This document shows, one piece after another, positions 1 through 10,368 of a DNA stretch of 64,000 nucleotides (position 1 is its first letter; every line of letters begins with the position of its first letter). The stretch is from assembly GCF_910586915.1 (NCBI RefSeq), contig NZ_CAJULN010000004.1, positions 66,134-130,133 on the forward strand, written 5' to 3'. The notes below the pieces were generated by a model that did not search any database, was not told the DNA's origin, and saw only the letters and a list, made by a program, of their open reading frames with translations. The translations under genes were made by a program, and so were the position numbers. This DNA comes from an uncultured Bacteroides sp. Its GTDB lineage: Bacteria > Bacteroidota > Bacteroidia > Bacteroidales > Bacteroidaceae.

Positions 1-39
1 GAGCAATTCTATTTCATCTTCTGTTTTAAGAAATATCAT
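1..39 (-). CDS. map: Methionine aminopeptidase, N-terminal fragment
   Basis: Reading the minus strand from 39 gives an ATG and 13 codons starting MIFLKTEDEIELL, which runs off the window edge. This matches the start of type I methionine aminopeptidases of Bacteroides, which remove the initiator methionine from nascent proteins. The gene starts 15 bases after the secY stop, the usual place for map at the end of the spc operon. Only the extreme N-terminus is visible, so the assignment rests on this short match plus position. Confidence 0.75.
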   Translation of the reverse strand, partial: MIFLKTEDEIELL

Positions 40-54
40 TTCTAATCTAAAGAA

Positions 55-1395
55 TTAATATGCCGCTACACCAGCGCGTCCTTTGATACGACCGGATTTC
101 AACAGTCCGTCATAGTGTCTCATCAACAAATGACTTTCGACCTGTTGCAGTGTATCAAGAACTACACCTACAAGAATTAACAAAGACGTACCGCCGAAGA
201 ACTGAGCAAAACCGGCTTGCACTCCGAATACGCCGGCAAAAGCAGGCATAATAGCCACCAAAGCCAAGAAGAAAGAACCCGGTAAAGTGATATGAGACAT
301 AATGTCATCAATATACTCTGCCGTTTGCTTTCCCGGTTTGATGCCAGGGATGAAACCGTTGTTTCTCTTCATATCTTCAGCCATCTGAGTCGGATTAATT
401 GTAATTGCAGTATAGAAATATGTGAATAATATGATCATTACCGCAAAGACAAAATTATACCAGAAACTTGTATGATCTGTAAACGCCTGCAAGAAACCGC
501 TTGCATCATTTACATTTGAAAAACCGATAAATGTAATAGGAATAAACATGATTGCCTGAGCAAAGATGATAGGCATTACACCGGCAGCATTCACTTTCAA
601 AGGAATGTACTGTCTTGCACCACCATATTGCTTGTTGCCGACAATTCTCTTAGCATACTGCACAGGTATCTTTCTTGTACCCTGCACCAAAAGGATAGCA
701 GCACCAATCACTAACAACAAGAATACGATTTCAATTATAAACATAATCAGACCACCACTCTTATTTGCCACTCTGGAGACAACTTCCTGCAACAGAGCAT
801 CAGGGAAACGAGCGATGATACCAATCAAAATGATAAATGAAATACCATTACCAATACCTTTATCAGTAATTCTTTCACCAAGCCACAAAATAAACATACT
901 ACCTGCTGCCAAAATGATGGTAGAGGTAACCATAAACAGAGTCCAATCTAATGAAGCATTCAAGGAAGGACCAGCCTGCATTTTAAGATTGAGCAAATAA
1001 GAAGGGGCCTGAACTAACAATATACCGATCGTCAGATAACGGGTATACTGATTCATTTTTCTTCTGCCGCTCTCACCCTCGCGCTGCAGTTTCTGGAAAT
1101 ACGGCACAGCGATTCCCAACAACTGGATGACGATAGATGCAGAGATATAAGGCATGATTCCCAACGCAAAAATAGAAGCATTAGAAAACGCTCCTCCAGA
1201 GAACATATTCAACAAGGCTAAAAGGCCTTCACTTGTTTGTTCGTGCAATTTTGCCAGCATTGCCGGATTGATACCCGGTAACACGACATATGAACCGAAA
1301 CGATAAATTGCCACGAACAATATGGTGATGAGGATCCGTTGTCTCAGATCCTCAATCTTCCATATATTCTTTAATGTTTCAATAGCTTTTCTCAT
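55..1395 (-). CDS. secY: Protein translocase subunit SecY
   Basis: SecY is the channel-forming inner-membrane subunit of the Sec translocon, working with SecE (also encoded in this window) and SecG. The 446-residue product has the ten hydrophobic segments of the family, the first near residues 20-40 with the YRFGSYVVLPG motif. A cytoplasmic loop near 340-360 carries KRNNGFIPGIKPG, a typical SecY signature for ribosome/SecA contact. It starts with ATG four bases after the rplO stop and is followed by map, so it is the usual distal gene of the spc operon. Length is normal. Confidence 0.98.
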   Translation of the reverse strand: MRKAIETLKNIWKIEDLRQRILITILFVAIYRFGSYVVLPGINPAMLAKLHEQTSEGLLALLNMFSGGAFSNASIFALGIMPYISASIVIQLLGIAVPYFQKLQREGESGRRKMNQYTRYLTIGILLVQAPSYLLNLKMQAGPSLNASLDWTLFMVTSTIILAAGSMFILWLGERITDKGIGNGISFIILIGIIARFPDALLQEVVSRVANKSGGLIMFIIEIVFLLLVIGAAILLVQGTRKIPVQYAKRIVGNKQYGGARQYIPLKVNAAGVMPIIFAQAIMFIPITFIGFSNVNDASGFLQAFTDHTSFWYNFVFAVMIILFTYFYTAITINPTQMAEDMKRNNGFIPGIKPGKQTAEYIDDIMSHITLPGSFFLALVAIMPAFAGVFGVQAGFAQFFGGTSLLILVGVVLDTLQQVESHLLMRHYDGLLKSGRIKGRAGVAAY

Positions 1396-1399
1396 TGAA

Positions 1400-1846
1400 T
1401 CAGAGTTTTACTACAGTTCCACCAGCAGCTTCGATAGCAGCAGTTGCAGTCTTAGAGAATGCGTGTGCTTCTACTTCCAACTTGTTAGTCAGAGCTCCGT
1501 TACCCAATACTTTTACCAACTGATTTGAAGAAATAAATCCTGCTTCAACAAAATCGTTAATACCCACTTTAGCCAAGTTTTTAGCTTCAGCAAGTTTCTG
1601 GATAGTATCCAGGTTGATTGCTTTGTATTCTACACGATTGATGTTCTTAAAACCAAATTTAGGAACCCGACGTTGAAGCGGCATCTGACCACCTTCAAAA
1701 CCGATTTTCTTAGAGTATCCAGATCTTGATTTAGCTCCTTTATGACCTCTTGTAGAAGTACCGCCTAAGCCAGAACCAGCACCACGTCCAATTCTTTTTC
1801 TTGTCTTAGTAGATCCCTCTGCAGGTTTTAAATTACTTAAGTTCAT
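1400..1846 (-). CDS. rplO: 50S ribosomal protein L15
   Basis: The 148-residue protein has the L15 glycine/arginine-rich N-terminal extension (RIGRGAGSGLGG, residues about 18-30) followed by FEGGQMPLQRRVPKFGF. This tail threads into 23S rRNA during late 50S assembly. The C-terminal half ends in the expected KTATAAIEAAGGTVVKL. It lies between rpmD and secY, the order found in nearly all bacteria. Confidence 0.98.
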   Translation of the reverse strand: MNLSNLKPAEGSTKTRKRIGRGAGSGLGGTSTRGHKGAKSRSGYSKKIGFEGGQMPLQRRVPKFGFKNINRVEYKAINLDTIQKLAEAKNLAKVGINDFVEAGFISSNQLVKVLGNGALTNKLEVEAHAFSKTATAAIEAAGGTVVKL

Positions 1847-1878
1847 ATTGTAATTTCGTTTTATTATTCAACAAATAA

Positions 1879-2055
1879 TTACTTAACAATGGCAACCAAG
1901 TGTTTTACTTTATCTACCATTCCAAGAATTGAAGGAGTGCTTTCGTGTTCAACCACACGGTTCAGTTTACGAAGTCCCAGTGCATCAAGAGTTCTTTTCT
2001 GATCAGCCGGAGCACCAATTCTACTTTTAACTTGTTTAATCTTTATAGTTGACAT
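1879..2055 (-). CDS. rpmD: 50S ribosomal protein L30
   Basis: This 58-codon gene begins MSTIKIKQVKSRIGAP and ends LVAIVK before a TAA. The KQVKSRIG and LGLRKLNR segments are the rRNA-binding signature of bacterial L30. It sits between rpsE and rplO, where rpmD is expected. The start is well fixed by a strong Shine-Dalgarno run (AAGGAGGAG) six to eight bases upstream, unusual for this phylum. Length matches the compact bacterial L30 of about 60 residues. Confidence 0.97.
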   Translation of the reverse strand: MSTIKIKQVKSRIGAPADQKRTLDALGLRKLNRVVEHESTPSILGMVDKVKHLVAIVK

Positions 2056-2064
2056 ATCTCCTCC

Positions 2065-2583
2065 TTATCCTCTAAATACTTTTTCTACACTAATACCTCT
2101 GTTTTGAGCCACCATTCTTGCATCACGCATCTCGCTCAAAGCCTCAATTGTAGCTTTCACGAGGTTGTGCGGATTTGAAGAGCCTTTTGACTTAGCCAAA
2201 ACGTCGGTAACACCAACACTTTCCAATACAGCACGCATAGCACCACCAGCTACAACACCGGTACCGTGAGATGCAGGTTTGATGAATACTTCAGCACCAC
2301 CGAATTTAGCAGACTGTTCGTGAGGAACAGTACCTTTCAAAATAGGCACTCTTACCAAATTCTTTTTAGCTGACTCAACACCCTTAGCAATAGCAGCCGT
2401 TACTTCACCTGCTTTACCAAGTCCCCAGCCGATGATACCTTCTTCGTTACCTACAACAACGATTGCAGAGAAACTGAAAGTTCTACCACCTTTGGTAACC
2501 TTAGTAACACGATTGATAGCAACCAGTCTATCTTTTAGTTCTATATCGTTAGTTATCTTAACTCTATTATTAACTCCTGCCAT
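2065..2583 (-). CDS. rpsE: 30S ribosomal protein S5
   Basis: The 172-residue S5 has the N-terminal dsRNA-binding-like domain ([24 protein letters not shown]) and the C-terminal domain with [15 protein letters not shown] and [12 protein letters not shown] segments. S5 lies at the mRNA entry and the S4-S5 interface and affects decoding accuracy. It is placed rplR-rpsE-rpmD as in other bacteria, with five bases between the rplR stop and its start. Nothing unusual is seen. Confidence 0.98.
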   Translation of the reverse strand: MAGVNNRVKITNDIELKDRLVAINRVTKVTKGGRTFSFSAIVVVGNEEGIIGWGLGKAGEVTAAIAKGVESAKKNLVRVPILKGTVPHEQSAKFGGAEVFIKPASHGTGVVAGGAMRAVLESVGVTDVLAKSKGSSNPHNLVKATIEALSEMRDARMVAQNRGISVEKVFRG

Positions 2584-2588
2584 AATGA

Positions 2589-2933
2589 TTAAAATTTAAG
2601 TCCACCGTTACGAGCAGCATCAGCTACTTCTTTTACTCTCCCATGATACAAGTAACCATTACGGTCGAAAACAACAGTAGTTATACCTGCTTCCTGAGCC
2701 TTTTTAGCAATCAACTCACCCACTTTGGCAGCTTGTTCTTTCTTAGCAACTTTTTCAGTCATACCTAAAGAAGAAGCAGCAGCCAATGTTTTACCAGAAA
2801 GATCATCGATAATCTGGACATAAATTTGCTTGTTACTTCTAAATACACTCATACGCGGACGTTCAGCAGTACCTGAAATTTTATTGCGTACTCTATATTT
2901 GATTTTAACTCGTCTTTCTATTTTTGTTGTCAT
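2589..2933 (-). CDS. rplR: 50S ribosomal protein L18
   Basis: The 114-residue product contains the L18 core [21 protein letters not shown] and the C-terminal [21 protein letters not shown]18 binds 5S rRNA together with L5, also encoded in this operon, and anchors it in the central protuberance. It lies between rplF and rpsE. Length and start are normal. Confidence 0.98.
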   Translation of the reverse strand: MTTKIERRVKIKYRVRNKISGTAERPRMSVFRSNKQIYVQIIDDLSGKTLAAASSLGMTEKVAKKEQAAKVGELIAKKAQEAGITTVVFDRNGYLYHGRVKEVADAARNGGLKF

Positions 2934-2954
2934 AATAATCTAATTTTATATGAT

Positions 2955-3524
2955 TTATTTAGCACCGGCTGATTTACCAGACTTTCTACGAATTACTTCG
3001 CCAACAAACTTAATACCTTTACCCTTGTACGGTTCAGGTTTACGGAAAGAACGTATTTTTGAGCAAACTTGACCAAGCAACTGTTTGTCACACGATTCCA
3101 GTATGATAAGAGGATTCTTGTTTCTTTCAGACTTAGTTTCAACTTTTACCTCAGCAGGCAATTGGATGAAAATATTGTGTGTATAACCTAAAGCCAGTTC
3201 AATGATGTTACCTTGATTAGAAGCACGATAACCTACACCGACAAGTTCCAGCTCTTTTTTGTATCCTTCAGATACGCCCACAACCATGTTGTGAACCAAA
3301 GAACGATACAAACCGTGGAAAGCGTGTTTCTGCTTCGGGTTATCAAGCATTTCTTTATCGTTTTCTGTTAAAGTCACGTGTCCGTCTTCAATGGCAACAT
3401 TGATAGCAGGATTCACATATTGGCTCATTTCGCCTTTGGGTCCCTTTACGGTAACCACATTGTCTTTCAGAGTGACAGTCACTCCGGCAGGGATACTAAT
3501 GGGTAATTTTCCTATTCTTGACAT
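2955..3524 (-). CDS. rplF: 50S ribosomal protein L6
   Basis: The 189-residue L6 starts MSRIGKLPISIPAGV and has the duplicated L6 fold. The second repeat carries the rRNA-binding signature PEPYKGKGIKFVGEVIRRK near the C-terminus. L6 sits near the factor-binding site and sarcin-ricin loop. An AGGAGG ribosome-binding site about eight bases before the ATG supports the start. A lysine-rich insertion around residues 130-137 (KSERNKN) gives a protein slightly longer than the E. coli one, as seen in Bacteroidetes. Confidence 0.98.
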   Translation of the reverse strand: MSRIGKLPISIPAGVTVTLKDNVVTVKGPKGEMSQYVNPAINVAIEDGHVTLTENDKEMLDNPKQKHAFHGLYRSLVHNMVVGVSEGYKKELELVGVGYRASNQGNIIELALGYTHNIFIQLPAEVKVETKSERNKNPLIILESCDKQLLGQVCSKIRSFRKPEPYKGKGIKFVGEVIRRKSGKSAGAK

Positions 3525-3539
3525 TCTAAATCCTCCTAA

Positions 3540-3935
3540 TTAATATACGTAACACAAGACTTCACCACCGATTTTCAATTCAGCAGCCTCTTTGTTAGTC
3601 ATCACACCTTTGGAAGTAGATATTATAGCAATACCCAACCCATTAATAACACGCGGCATATCTTTGTAACCGGTGTACTTACGCATACCCGGAGAAGATA
3701 TTCTTTCTAACTTTTTGATTGCGTTAACTTTGTTAACAGAATCATACTTCAAGGCAACTTTAATAGTTCCTTGAGGACCATCTTCTACAAACTTATAGTT
3801 AAGAATGTAGCCTTTTTCAAAAAGAATCTTAGTGATTTCTTTTTTCAAATTCGAAGCGGGAACTTCCACAACTCTGTGCTTTGCACTAATTGCATTCCGC
3901 AACCTCGTCAAATAATCTGCTATTGGATCAGTCAT
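3540..3935 (-). CDS. rpsH: 30S ribosomal protein S8
   Basis: The 131-residue protein starts MTDPIADYLTRLRNA and ends with the S8 signature GLGIAIISTSKGVMTNKEA followed by GGEVLCYVY. S8 binds the central domain of 16S rRNA, and in E. coli also acts as translational repressor of the spc operon; whether that control exists here cannot be read from the sequence. The gene lies between rpsN and rplF. Confidence 0.98.
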   Translation of the reverse strand: MTDPIADYLTRLRNAISAKHRVVEVPASNLKKEITKILFEKGYILNYKFVEDGPQGTIKVALKYDSVNKVNAIKKLERISSPGMRKYTGYKDMPRVINGLGIAIISTSKGVMTNKEAAELKIGGEVLCYVY

Positions 3936-3988
3936 ATAAAAAATAAATTAAATTAATCAGGACTACCCTGACAATATTTAAACAATAA

Positions 3989-4288
3989 TTACCAGCTTGC
4001 TTTTTTTACGCCGGGTATCAGTCCGTTGGAAGCCATTTCACGGAACTGAATTCTCGAAATTCCGAATTGGCGAATATAACCTTTAGGACGACCAGTCAGT
4101 TTGCAACGGTTGTGCAGACGAATCGGGTTAGAATTCTTCGGCAACTCCTGCAATTTCTGTGCTGCTTCGTAAGCATCAGCAGGATCACCTGTTCTAACGA
4201 TTTGCTTCAGAGCAGCTCTTTTTTCGGCGTATCTGGCTACTAATTTAGCACGCTTTACTTCACGTGCTTTCATTGATTCCTTTGCCAT
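3989..4288 (-). CDS. rpsN: 30S ribosomal protein S14 (zinc-independent form)
   Basis: The 99-residue protein is the long, zinc-free form of S14: it has [27 protein letters not shown] but lacks the paired CxxC motifs of the short form. S14 belongs to the 30S head near the decoding region. The gene starts five bases after rplE ends and is followed by rpsH, the usual order. Confidence 0.98.
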   Translation of the reverse strand: MAKESMKAREVKRAKLVARYAEKRAALKQIVRTGDPADAYEAAQKLQELPKNSNPIRLHNRCKLTGRPKGYIRQFGISRIQFREMASNGLIPGVKKASW

Positions 4289-4293
4289 ATCTA

Positions 4294-4851
4294 TTAGTCT
4301 TTTTTAGCGTTTTTAAAAGGTAAACCGAATTCCTTCAGTAATGCATAACCTTCTTCATCTGTCTGTGCAGAGGTTACAAAGGTAATATTCATTCCGAGAA
4401 TTCTTGTAATACTATCGATATTTATTTCAGGGAAAATGATTTGTTCCTGAATACCAAGTGTATAGTTACCTTTACCATCGAACTTGCTTTCGATACCTTT
4501 GAAGTCACGGATACGCGGCAGAGCTACACGAACTAATTTTTCAAGGAATTCATACATTCTCTCACGACGTAAAGTTACCATAACGCCAATCGGCATTTTC
4601 TTACGCAACTTAAAGTTTGCGATATCTTTGCGAGAAATGGTAGCTACGGCTTTCTGACCTGTAATAGCTGTCATTTCATTGATTGCCACTTCAATAATCT
4701 TCTTGTCAGCGACAGCCATACCTAAACCCTGATTGATAACAATCTTCTTAAGTACGGGTACCTGCATTGAAGAAGAATACTGGAACTGTGATTTCAATGC
4801 AGGCGCGATACGCTCTGCATATTCTTTCTTAAGACTAGCAGTATTACTCAT
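4294..4851 (-). CDS. rplE: 50S ribosomal protein L5
   Basis: The 185-residue L5 has the family motif [16 protein letters not shown] near residues 36-51 and the C-terminal [22 protein letters not shown]5 binds 5S rRNA and contacts P-site tRNA. Its ATG overlaps the rplX stop by one base (TAATG), implying translational coupling between the two genes. Confidence 0.98.
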   Translation of the reverse strand: MSNTASLKKEYAERIAPALKSQFQYSSSMQVPVLKKIVINQGLGMAVADKKIIEVAINEMTAITGQKAVATISRKDIANFKLRKKMPIGVMVTLRRERMYEFLEKLVRVALPRIRDFKGIESKFDGKGNYTLGIQEQIIFPEINIDSITRILGMNITFVTSAQTDEEGYALLKEFGLPFKNAKKD

Positions 4852-5180
4852 TACTTAATCTCCTCTCCTGATTTTTTAGAATAACGTACTACAGTTCTTT
4901 TACCATCCAAAGAACTTACTTTTCTTCCAATACGCGTTGCTTTACCAGTTTTTGGATCAACCGGGTTCAAATTTGAAATATGGATGGAAGCCTCTTGCTT
5001 CACGATACCACCTTGCGGGTTCTTCGCATTGGGTTTAGTGCTCTTAGATACCATATTGATACCTTCTACAAACGCACGTCCTTCTTTAACAAGAACCTTC
5101 AATACACGACCAGTTTTGCCCTTATCTTCACCAGCATTTACGTAAACTGTGTCGCCTTTTTTAATATGTAATTTACTCAT
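4851..5180 (-). CDS. rplX: 50S ribosomal protein L24
   Basis: L24 starts 23S rRNA folding and lines the exit-tunnel mouth. The 109-residue product begins [20 protein letters not shown] with the KOW motif ([20 protein letters not shown]), then [20 protein letters not shown], both typical of the family. It follows rplN and shares one base with rplE. Confidence 0.98.
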   Translation of the reverse strand: MSKLHIKKGDTVYVNAGEDKGKTGRVLKVLVKEGRAFVEGINMVSKSTKPNAKNPQGGIVKQEASIHISNLNPVDPKTGKATRIGRKVSSLDGKRTVVRYSKKSGEEIK

Positions 5181-5200
5181 TACTTAAATCTTTTACAAAA

Positions 5201-5566
5201 TTAAAGTACCTCAGGCGCAAGTGACACCACTTTCATGTTTGCAGCACGAAGTTCTCTTGCTACAGGACCGAAAATACGACTTCCTCTAATTTCACCTGCA
5301 TTGTTCAACAACACGCAAGCATTATCGTCAAAACGTATATAAGAACCATCGGGACGACGGATTTCTTTCTTTGTACGTACAATCAAAGCCTTTGATACTG
5401 CACCTTTTTTAACATCACTCGAAGGGATAACGCTCTTCACTGAAACCACAATGACATCCCCCACTGAAGCGTAGCGACGACGTGTACCGCCCAAAACGCG
5501 GATACACATAGCCTCTTTAGCTCCACTGTTATCACATACTGTAAGTCTGGATTCTACTTGTATCAT
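5201..5566 (-). CDS. rplN: 50S ribosomal protein L14
   Basis: The 121-residue L14 begins [19 protein letters not shown] and carries the signature of the family in its middle, including [20 protein letters not shown] and [11 protein letters not shown]14 is part of the 50S subunit-interface surface and the target surface of ribosomal silencing factor RsfS. Length is one residue short of the common 122. It follows rpsQ by two bases. Confidence 0.98.
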   Translation of the reverse strand: MIQVESRLTVCDNSGAKEAMCIRVLGGTRRRYASVGDVIVVSVKSVIPSSDVKKGAVSKALIVRTKKEIRRPDGSYIRFDDNACVLLNNAGEIRGSRIFGPVARELRAANMKVVSLAPEVL

Positions 5567-5568
5567 AA

Positions 5569-5826
5569 TTACTTAGCTCTTTCAATTATTTCTACTACTC
5601 TCCATCTTTTCGTCTTGCTCAAAGGACGAGTTTCCATGATGCGTACAGTATCACCGATATTGCATTCATTTTTTTCATCATGAGCATGGTATTTCTTCGT
5701 TTTGCTAACGAACTTACCATATATAGGGTGCTTTTCTTTAAACTTAGCAGCAACGGTGATGGTTTTGTCCATCTTATTGCTTGACACAACCCCTGTTCTT
5801 TCTTTTCTTAAATTTCTTGCTTCCAT
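5569..5826 (-). CDS. rpsQ: 30S ribosomal protein S17
   Basis: S17 is a primary 16S rRNA-binding protein of OB fold. The 85-residue form begins [14 protein letters not shown] and contains [12 protein letters not shown] and [18 protein letters not shown], the S17 signature. An in-frame ATG four codons upstream (5838) would overlap the rpmC stop; I choose the inner ATG because family members start at [10 protein letters not shown]. The gene lies directly after rpmC. Confidence 0.97.
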   Translation of the reverse strand: MEARNLRKERTGVVSSNKMDKTITVAAKFKEKHPIYGKFVSKTKKYHAHDEKNECNIGDTVRIMETRPLSKTKRWRVVEIIERAK

Positions 5827-5834
5827 CAAGCTGA

Positions 5835-6032
5835 TCATTTATTGTTAAGTTCTCTTTGGCGTAACTCGGTTTTCATACGCGCGATAGTCCTGCGTAACTG
5901 TTTGATTTGAGCAGGATTTTCCAAAGGAGAAATAGAATGATTGATAACCATTTGGTCATAATTAGCTGTTTCTGCCTGTACTCTTTCTACTAAATCATTA
6001 GTAGTCATTTCTTTAATTTCTGCAATTTTCAT
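5835..6032 (-). CDS. rpmC: 50S ribosomal protein L29
   Basis: The 65-residue helical protein begins [18 protein letters not shown] and has the L29 segment [21 protein letters not shown]29 sits at the tunnel exit beside L23 and forms part of the docking site for SRP and trigger factor. It lies between rplP and rpsQ. Confidence 0.97.
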   Translation of the reverse strand: MKIAEIKEMTTNDLVERVQAETANYDQMVINHSISPLENPAQIKQLRRTIARMKTELRQRELNNK

Positions 6033-6037
6033 ACCAC

Positions 6038-6472
6038 TTACGCATTTTGATTTTGAATATCATAATCACGTCTTACGACAAACTTCGTTGTAATAGGAAG
6101 TTTCTGAGCAGCTAAGCGCAACGCTTCTTTCGCAATTTCGTAAGATACTCCTTCAGCTTCGATGATGATTCTTCCCGGAGTTACAGGAGCCACAAATCCT
6201 TCCGGAGCACCTTTACCTTTACCCATACGTACATCGGCAGGCTTTCTTGTGATAGGCTTATCCGGGAATATACGAATCCAGATCTGTCCTTGACGTTGCA
6301 TATATCTTGTTACTGCAATACGAGCAGCTTCGATCTGACGGCCTGTAATCCATTTAGTCTCCAAAGCCTTTATGCCAAAAGAGCCAAAGGCCAACTGGTT
6401 ACCTCTTTGGGCGTTACCTTTCTGGCGGCCTTTTTGTTGTCTTCTGAATTTTGTCTTTTTCGGTTGTAACAT
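6038..6472 (-). CDS. rplP: 50S ribosomal protein L16
   Basis: The 144-residue L16 begins [19 protein letters not shown] and contains [20 protein letters not shown] and [16 protein letters not shown], the two signature regions. L16 stabilises A-site tRNA at the peptidyl-transferase centre and is incorporated late in assembly. It is followed by rpmC after five bases. Confidence 0.98.
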   Translation of the reverse strand: MLQPKKTKFRRQQKGRQKGNAQRGNQLAFGSFGIKALETKWITGRQIEAARIAVTRYMQRQGQIWIRIFPDKPITRKPADVRMGKGKGAPEGFVAPVTPGRIIIEAEGVSYEIAKEALRLAAQKLPITTKFVVRRDYDIQNQNA

Positions 6473-6495
6473 AGTTTCCTAAAATTCAAATTCGT

Positions 6496-7227
6496 TTAGC
6501 GATTATTTTTCTTTCTTTTGAAGTTTTTGCCGCCGTTGTTTCCACCATTGTTTCCACGACCACTTTCTTTGCTTTGTGTAAAGTTCGGAGCCAATTCTCT
6601 CTTTCCAAATACTTCACCTCTACAAATCCAAACTTTGATACCCAGCAAACCTACTTTGGTCAATGCTTCTGCATGACAGTAGTCGATATCTGCTCTGAAA
6701 GTGTGCAACGGAGTTCTTCCTTCCTTATACATTTCAGAACGAGCCATTTCCGCTCCATTCAAACGTCCTGAAATCTGAATTTTGATACCTTCGGCACCCA
6801 TACGCATTGTGTTTGCGATAGCCATCTTGATGGCACGGCGATAGGCAATTTTACCTTCTACCTGGCGAGCGATGTTGTTGGCAACAATCACAGCGTCGAG
6901 TTCGGGTCTCTTCACTTCAAAGATATTGATTTGAATATCTTTGTCGGTAACCTTCTTCAACTCCTCTTTCAGTTTATCAACTTCTTGGCCACCTTTACCG
7001 ATAATAATACCCGGGCGAGCAGTACAAACAGTAATAGTAACGAGCTTCAGCGTACGTTCAATTACGATTCTTGATACACTTGCCTTTGCAAGTCTTGCAT
7101 TAAGATATTTACGGATTTTGCTATCTTCCAGCAAAGAATCACCGTAATCATTTCCACCGTACCAGTTAGAATCCCATCCTCTGATAATTCCTAAACGGTT
7201 GCTTATTGGATTAACTTTTTGTCCCAT
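6496..7227 (-). CDS. rpsC: 30S ribosomal protein S3
   Basis: The 243-residue S3 has a type II KH domain with the loop [18 protein letters not shown] near residue 75 and the C-terminal signature [16 protein letters not shown]3 forms part of the mRNA entry helicase site with S4 and S5. The last 25 residues form a Gly/Asn-rich then Lys/Arg-rich tail ([19 protein letters not shown]), a low-complexity extension that makes this S3 longer than the E. coli protein of 233. Confidence 0.98.
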   Translation of the reverse strand: MGQKVNPISNRLGIIRGWDSNWYGGNDYGDSLLEDSKIRKYLNARLAKASVSRIVIERTLKLVTITVCTARPGIIIGKGGQEVDKLKEELKKVTDKDIQINIFEVKRPELDAVIVANNIARQVEGKIAYRRAIKMAIANTMRMGAEGIKIQISGRLNGAEMARSEMYKEGRTPLHTFRADIDYCHAEALTKVGLLGIKVWICRGEVFGKRELAPNFTQSKESGRGNNGGNNGGKNFKRKKNNR

Positions 7228-7232
7228 CTACC

Positions 7233-7643
7233 TTAATTTTGATCTTCGTTATTACTTTTAGCACCAACGAACAATGTTACGTGATTTGAACGTTTGCGAA
7301 TTCTATAACCTCTACCCTGTGGTGCCGGTCTCATTCTTTTAAGCGTAGCTCCACCATCAACAAAAATCTTTGTTACGAACAATTCGCCGCTTTCTGCCTT
7401 ACGTTCGTTTTTCTGTTCCCAGTTAGCAATTGCAGAGCGAAGCAGTTTTTCCACTCTTGCAGCAGCTTCTTTTGAAGAAAATTTCAAAACACCAAGTGCT
7501 CTGTTCACTTCCATGCCGCGAATCATGTCTGCCACCAGACGCATCTTGCGCGGAGAAGTAGGAACATTTTGCAATTTTGCAAAATACATGGTCTTAAGGG
7601 CTTCTTTTCTCTTTTCAGCCGATATTTTTTTTCTTGCTCCCAT
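7233..7643 (-). CDS. rplV: 50S ribosomal protein L22
   Basis: The 136-residue product has the L22 motif [20 protein letters not shown] and the beta-hairpin end [20 protein letters not shown] that projects into the exit tunnel. This hairpin is where macrolide-resistance changes arise in other species; no obvious lesion is seen. The N-terminus carries a short basic extension ([15 protein letters not shown]) absent from E. coli. Confidence 0.98.
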   Translation of the reverse strand: MGARKKISAEKRKEALKTMYFAKLQNVPTSPRKMRLVADMIRGMEVNRALGVLKFSSKEAAARVEKLLRSAIANWEQKNERKAESGELFVTKIFVDGGATLKRMRPAPQGRGYRIRKRSNHVTLFVGAKSNNEDQN

Positions 7644-7679
7644 TATTATTTATTACTTTATTATTTCAAATAAATCCTG

Positions 7680-7949
7680 TTATTTTTTCTTGTTACCAGC
7701 GTGTCCTCTGAATGTACGAGTTGGAGCGAATTCGCCCAACTTGTGTCCTACCATATTTTCGGTAACATAAACAGGAATAAATTTATTTCCATTGTGAACT
7801 GCAACAGTATGGCCTACAAAATCAGGCGAAATCATTGAAGCTCTGGCCCAAGTCTTTACTACGACTTTCTTGCCTGATTCATTCATTGCAAGAATTCTCT
7901 TTTCGAGTTTTACGTTGATATATGGACCTTTTTTTAATGAACGACTCAT
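7680..7949 (-). CDS. rpsS: 30S ribosomal protein S19
   Basis: The 89-residue S19 begins [19 protein letters not shown] and has the signature [20 protein letters not shown] and [13 protein letters not shown]. It belongs to the 30S head near the A site and bridges to the 50S subunit. It lies between rplB and rplV. Confidence 0.98.
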   Translation of the reverse strand: MSRSLKKGPYINVKLEKRILAMNESGKKVVVKTWARASMISPDFVGHTVAVHNGNKFIPVYVTENMVGHKLGEFAPTRTFRGHAGNKKK

Positions 7950-7969
7950 AGTTTACTCAATTAATCAGA

Positions 7970-8794
7970 TTACTTTTTTCTTCTCTCAATAATGTACTTA
8001 GATGATTGTTTCTTAGGAGCTCTTGTCTTAAGTCCCTTAGCGTACAATCCCTTACGTGATCTTGGGTGACCTCCGGAAGCACGTCCTTCACCACCACCCA
8101 TCGGGTGATCAACCGGGTTCATAACAACACCACGGTTGCGAGGACGACGTCCTTGCCAACGAGAGCGTCCAGCTTTACCTGAACTTTCCAATCCATGATC
8201 TGAGTTACCTACACTACCGATAGTAGCTTTGCATGTGCTAAGAATCTGTCTTACTTCACCTGAAGGCAACTTGATTACACAGTACTTACCCTCACGAGAA
8301 GTCAACTGTGCGAAGTTACCAGCCGAGCGAACCAACGCTGCGCCCTGTCCCGGACGTAATTCGATGTTGTGGATTACAGTACCCACCGGGATGTTCTGAA
8401 GCGGAAGAGCGTTACCGATTTCCGGTGCAGCTGTTTCACCAGACATTAAAGTCGCGCCAACTTGCAATCCATTGGGAGCAATAATGTATCTTTTTTCTCC
8501 ATCAGCGTAAAACAACAAAGCGATACGAGCCGAACGGTTCGGATCGTATTCTATCGTTTTAACTACTGCTGGAACACCGTCTTTATTTCTCTTGAAATCA
8601 ACAATTCTAATCACCTTTCTATGACCGCCGCCGATGTAGCGCATTGTCATCTTACCTTCGTTGTTACGACCTCCGGATGATTTCTTACCATACACAAGAG
8701 ACTTTTCTGGTACTGATGCAGTAATTTCTTCGAAAGTACCAATAATTTTATGTCTTTGCCCCGGTGTTGTGGGCTTAAATTTACGTACTGCCAT
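7970..8794 (-). CDS. rplB: 50S ribosomal protein L2
   Basis: L2 binds domain IV of 23S rRNA and is needed for subunit joining and peptidyl-transfer geometry. The 274-residue protein has the C-terminal signature [18 protein letters not shown], which includes the conserved histidine near residue 230, and the RRPRNRGV segment just before it. It sits between rplW and rpsS in the S10 order. Confidence 0.98.
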   Translation of the reverse strand: MAVRKFKPTTPGQRHKIIGTFEEITASVPEKSLVYGKKSSGGRNNEGKMTMRYIGGGHRKVIRIVDFKRNKDGVPAVVKTIEYDPNRSARIALLFYADGEKRYIIAPNGLQVGATLMSGETAAPEIGNALPLQNIPVGTVIHNIELRPGQGAALVRSAGNFAQLTSREGKYCVIKLPSGEVRQILSTCKATIGSVGNSDHGLESSGKAGRSRWQGRRPRNRGVVMNPVDHPMGGGEGRASGGHPRSRKGLYAKGLKTRAPKKQSSKYIIERRKK

Positions 8795-8799
8795 TTTTA

Positions 8800-9090
8800 T
8801 TAAATATTGCTATAAAAATCAATAGTATCTCCTTCTTTCAATGTAACGATTGCTTTTTTGTATGCATTCGTACGACCATTGATGATACCTGCTTTCGTAT
8901 AACGGCTCTTATTTTTGCCAGCATACCGTAAGGTATTTACATCAACTACTGTAACATTATAAAGAGCTTCAACTTCCTTCTTAATTTCCAGTTTGTTAGC
9001 TTCAGGACGCACTACAAAGCCGAAACGGTTCAGCTTGTCAGTGATTGCAGTCATTTTTTCTGTTACCAACGGTTTAATAATAATTCCCAT
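8800..9090 (-). CDS. rplW: 50S ribosomal protein L23
   Basis: The 96-residue protein begins [19 protein letters not shown] and contains the L23 core [20 protein letters not shown] and [20 protein letters not shown]23 at the tunnel exit is the docking point for trigger factor and SRP. A GGAGG ribosome-binding site eight to nine bases upstream of the ATG supports the start. Confidence 0.98.
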   Translation of the reverse strand: MGIIIKPLVTEKMTAITDKLNRFGFVVRPEANKLEIKKEVEALYNVTVVDVNTLRYAGKNKSRYTKAGIINGRTNAYKKAIVTLKEGDTIDFYSNI

Positions 9091-9106
9091 TATTTAAGCC
9101 TCCTTT

Positions 9107-9733
9107 TTAAATTAAGATATTGTCAATAGCTTTCAAAGAGTTTTCTGTAAGCACGATAACCCCAGCATTCAATACTCTGTAAGTATTTAATCCTGAGATA
9201 GTCTGTACATTAACACCTTCGATGTTACGAGCTGACAAATATACGTTTTTATTTGCTTCCGGTAAAATCATAAGTAGCTTTTTGTCGGAAACTTTAAGAT
9301 TTTTTGTCATTCCAACGAAATCTTTTGTCTTCGGAGCTTCGAAAGTGAAGTCTTCTACGACAACGATTGCATTGTTCTGAGCTTTATAAGACAGAGCTGA
9401 CTTGCGGGCCAATGTCTTAACTTTTTTATTCAACTTGAAGTAATAGTCTCTGGGGTTGGGACCGAACACGCGGCCACCACCTACGAGCACCGGTGAGTTC
9501 ATATCACCACGACGAGCACCGCCGCCACCTTTCTGACGACCGATTTTGCGTGTAGAACCACTGATTTCACTTCTTTCTTTTGACTTATGAGTACCCTGAC
9601 GCTGATTAGCCATAAATTGTTTTACGTCCAAATAGATAGCGTGGTCGTTGGGCTCAATTCCGAAGATAGATTCGTTTAACGTAACCTTTCTCCCAGTGTC
9701 TTCACCTTTAATGTTATATACGTTAACTTCCAT
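9107..9733 (-). CDS. rplD: 50S ribosomal protein L4
   Basis: The 208-residue L4 has the extended loop rich in glycine and arginine ([16 protein letters not shown], about residues 67-82) that reaches the exit-tunnel constriction, and the C-terminal [20 protein letters not shown]. In E. coli L4 also represses the S10 operon by attenuation; no equivalent leader can be defined here. Its start overlaps the rplC stop by one base. Confidence 0.98.
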   Translation of the reverse strand: MEVNVYNIKGEDTGRKVTLNESIFGIEPNDHAIYLDVKQFMANQRQGTHKSKERSEISGSTRKIGRQKGGGGARRGDMNSPVLVGGGRVFGPNPRDYYFKLNKKVKTLARKSALSYKAQNNAIVVVEDFTFEAPKTKDFVGMTKNLKVSDKKLLMILPEANKNVYLSARNIEGVNVQTISGLNTYRVLNAGVIVLTENSLKAIDNILI

Positions 9734-10350
9734 TATTTCTCAATTAATACGATTGAACCTTTGCAACCCGGGATAGAACCTTTGATCAGAAGAAGGTTGT
9801 GTTCCGCGATTACCTTTAATACTTGCAAGTTTTGCACAGTGACTCTGTCGCCACCAAGCTGTCCACCCATACGCATTCCTTTGAATACTTTTGCGGGGTA
9901 AGAACAAGCACCGATAGAACCCGGTTTACGAGCACGGTTGTGCTGTCCGTGAGTAGTCTGGCCTACACCGCCGAAACCATGTCTTTTTACTACACCCTGG
10001 AAACCTTTACCTTTTGAAGTACCGACAACGTCTACAAAGTTAGCGTCGTTGAACAACTCTACGGTAACTGTATCACCCAGATTCAATTCTGTTTCAAATT
10101 CTTTGAACTCAGCCAAGTGTCTCTTCGGCGTTACTCCTGCTTTTTTGAAGTGACCCATCAACGGTTTCGTAGTATGTTTTTCCTTTTTATCCTGGAAACC
10201 CAACTGAACTGCTGCATAGCCATCTTTTTCTACAGTCTTAACTTGAGTAACAACACAAGGACCTGCTTCGATAACAGTGCATGGTACGTTCTTACCATCG
10301 GCACTGAAAACGGATGTCATTCCGATTTTTTTTCCTAATAATCCTGGCAT
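9733..10350 (-). CDS. rplC: 50S ribosomal protein L3
   Basis: L3 is an early 23S rRNA-binding protein whose long loop approaches the peptidyl-transferase centre. The 205-residue product begins [16 protein letters not shown] and contains [19 protein letters not shown] and [19 protein letters not shown], the family signature. It lies between rpsJ and rplD. Confidence 0.98.
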   Translation of the reverse strand: MPGLLGKKIGMTSVFSADGKNVPCTVIEAGPCVVTQVKTVEKDGYAAVQLGFQDKKEKHTTKPLMGHFKKAGVTPKRHLAEFKEFETELNLGDTVTVELFNDANFVDVVGTSKGKGFQGVVKRHGFGGVGQTTHGQHNRARKPGSIGACSYPAKVFKGMRMGGQLGGDRVTVQNLQVLKVIAEHNLLLIKGSIPGCKGSIVLIEK

Positions 10351-10368
10351 TTCACTAATTTTTAATTA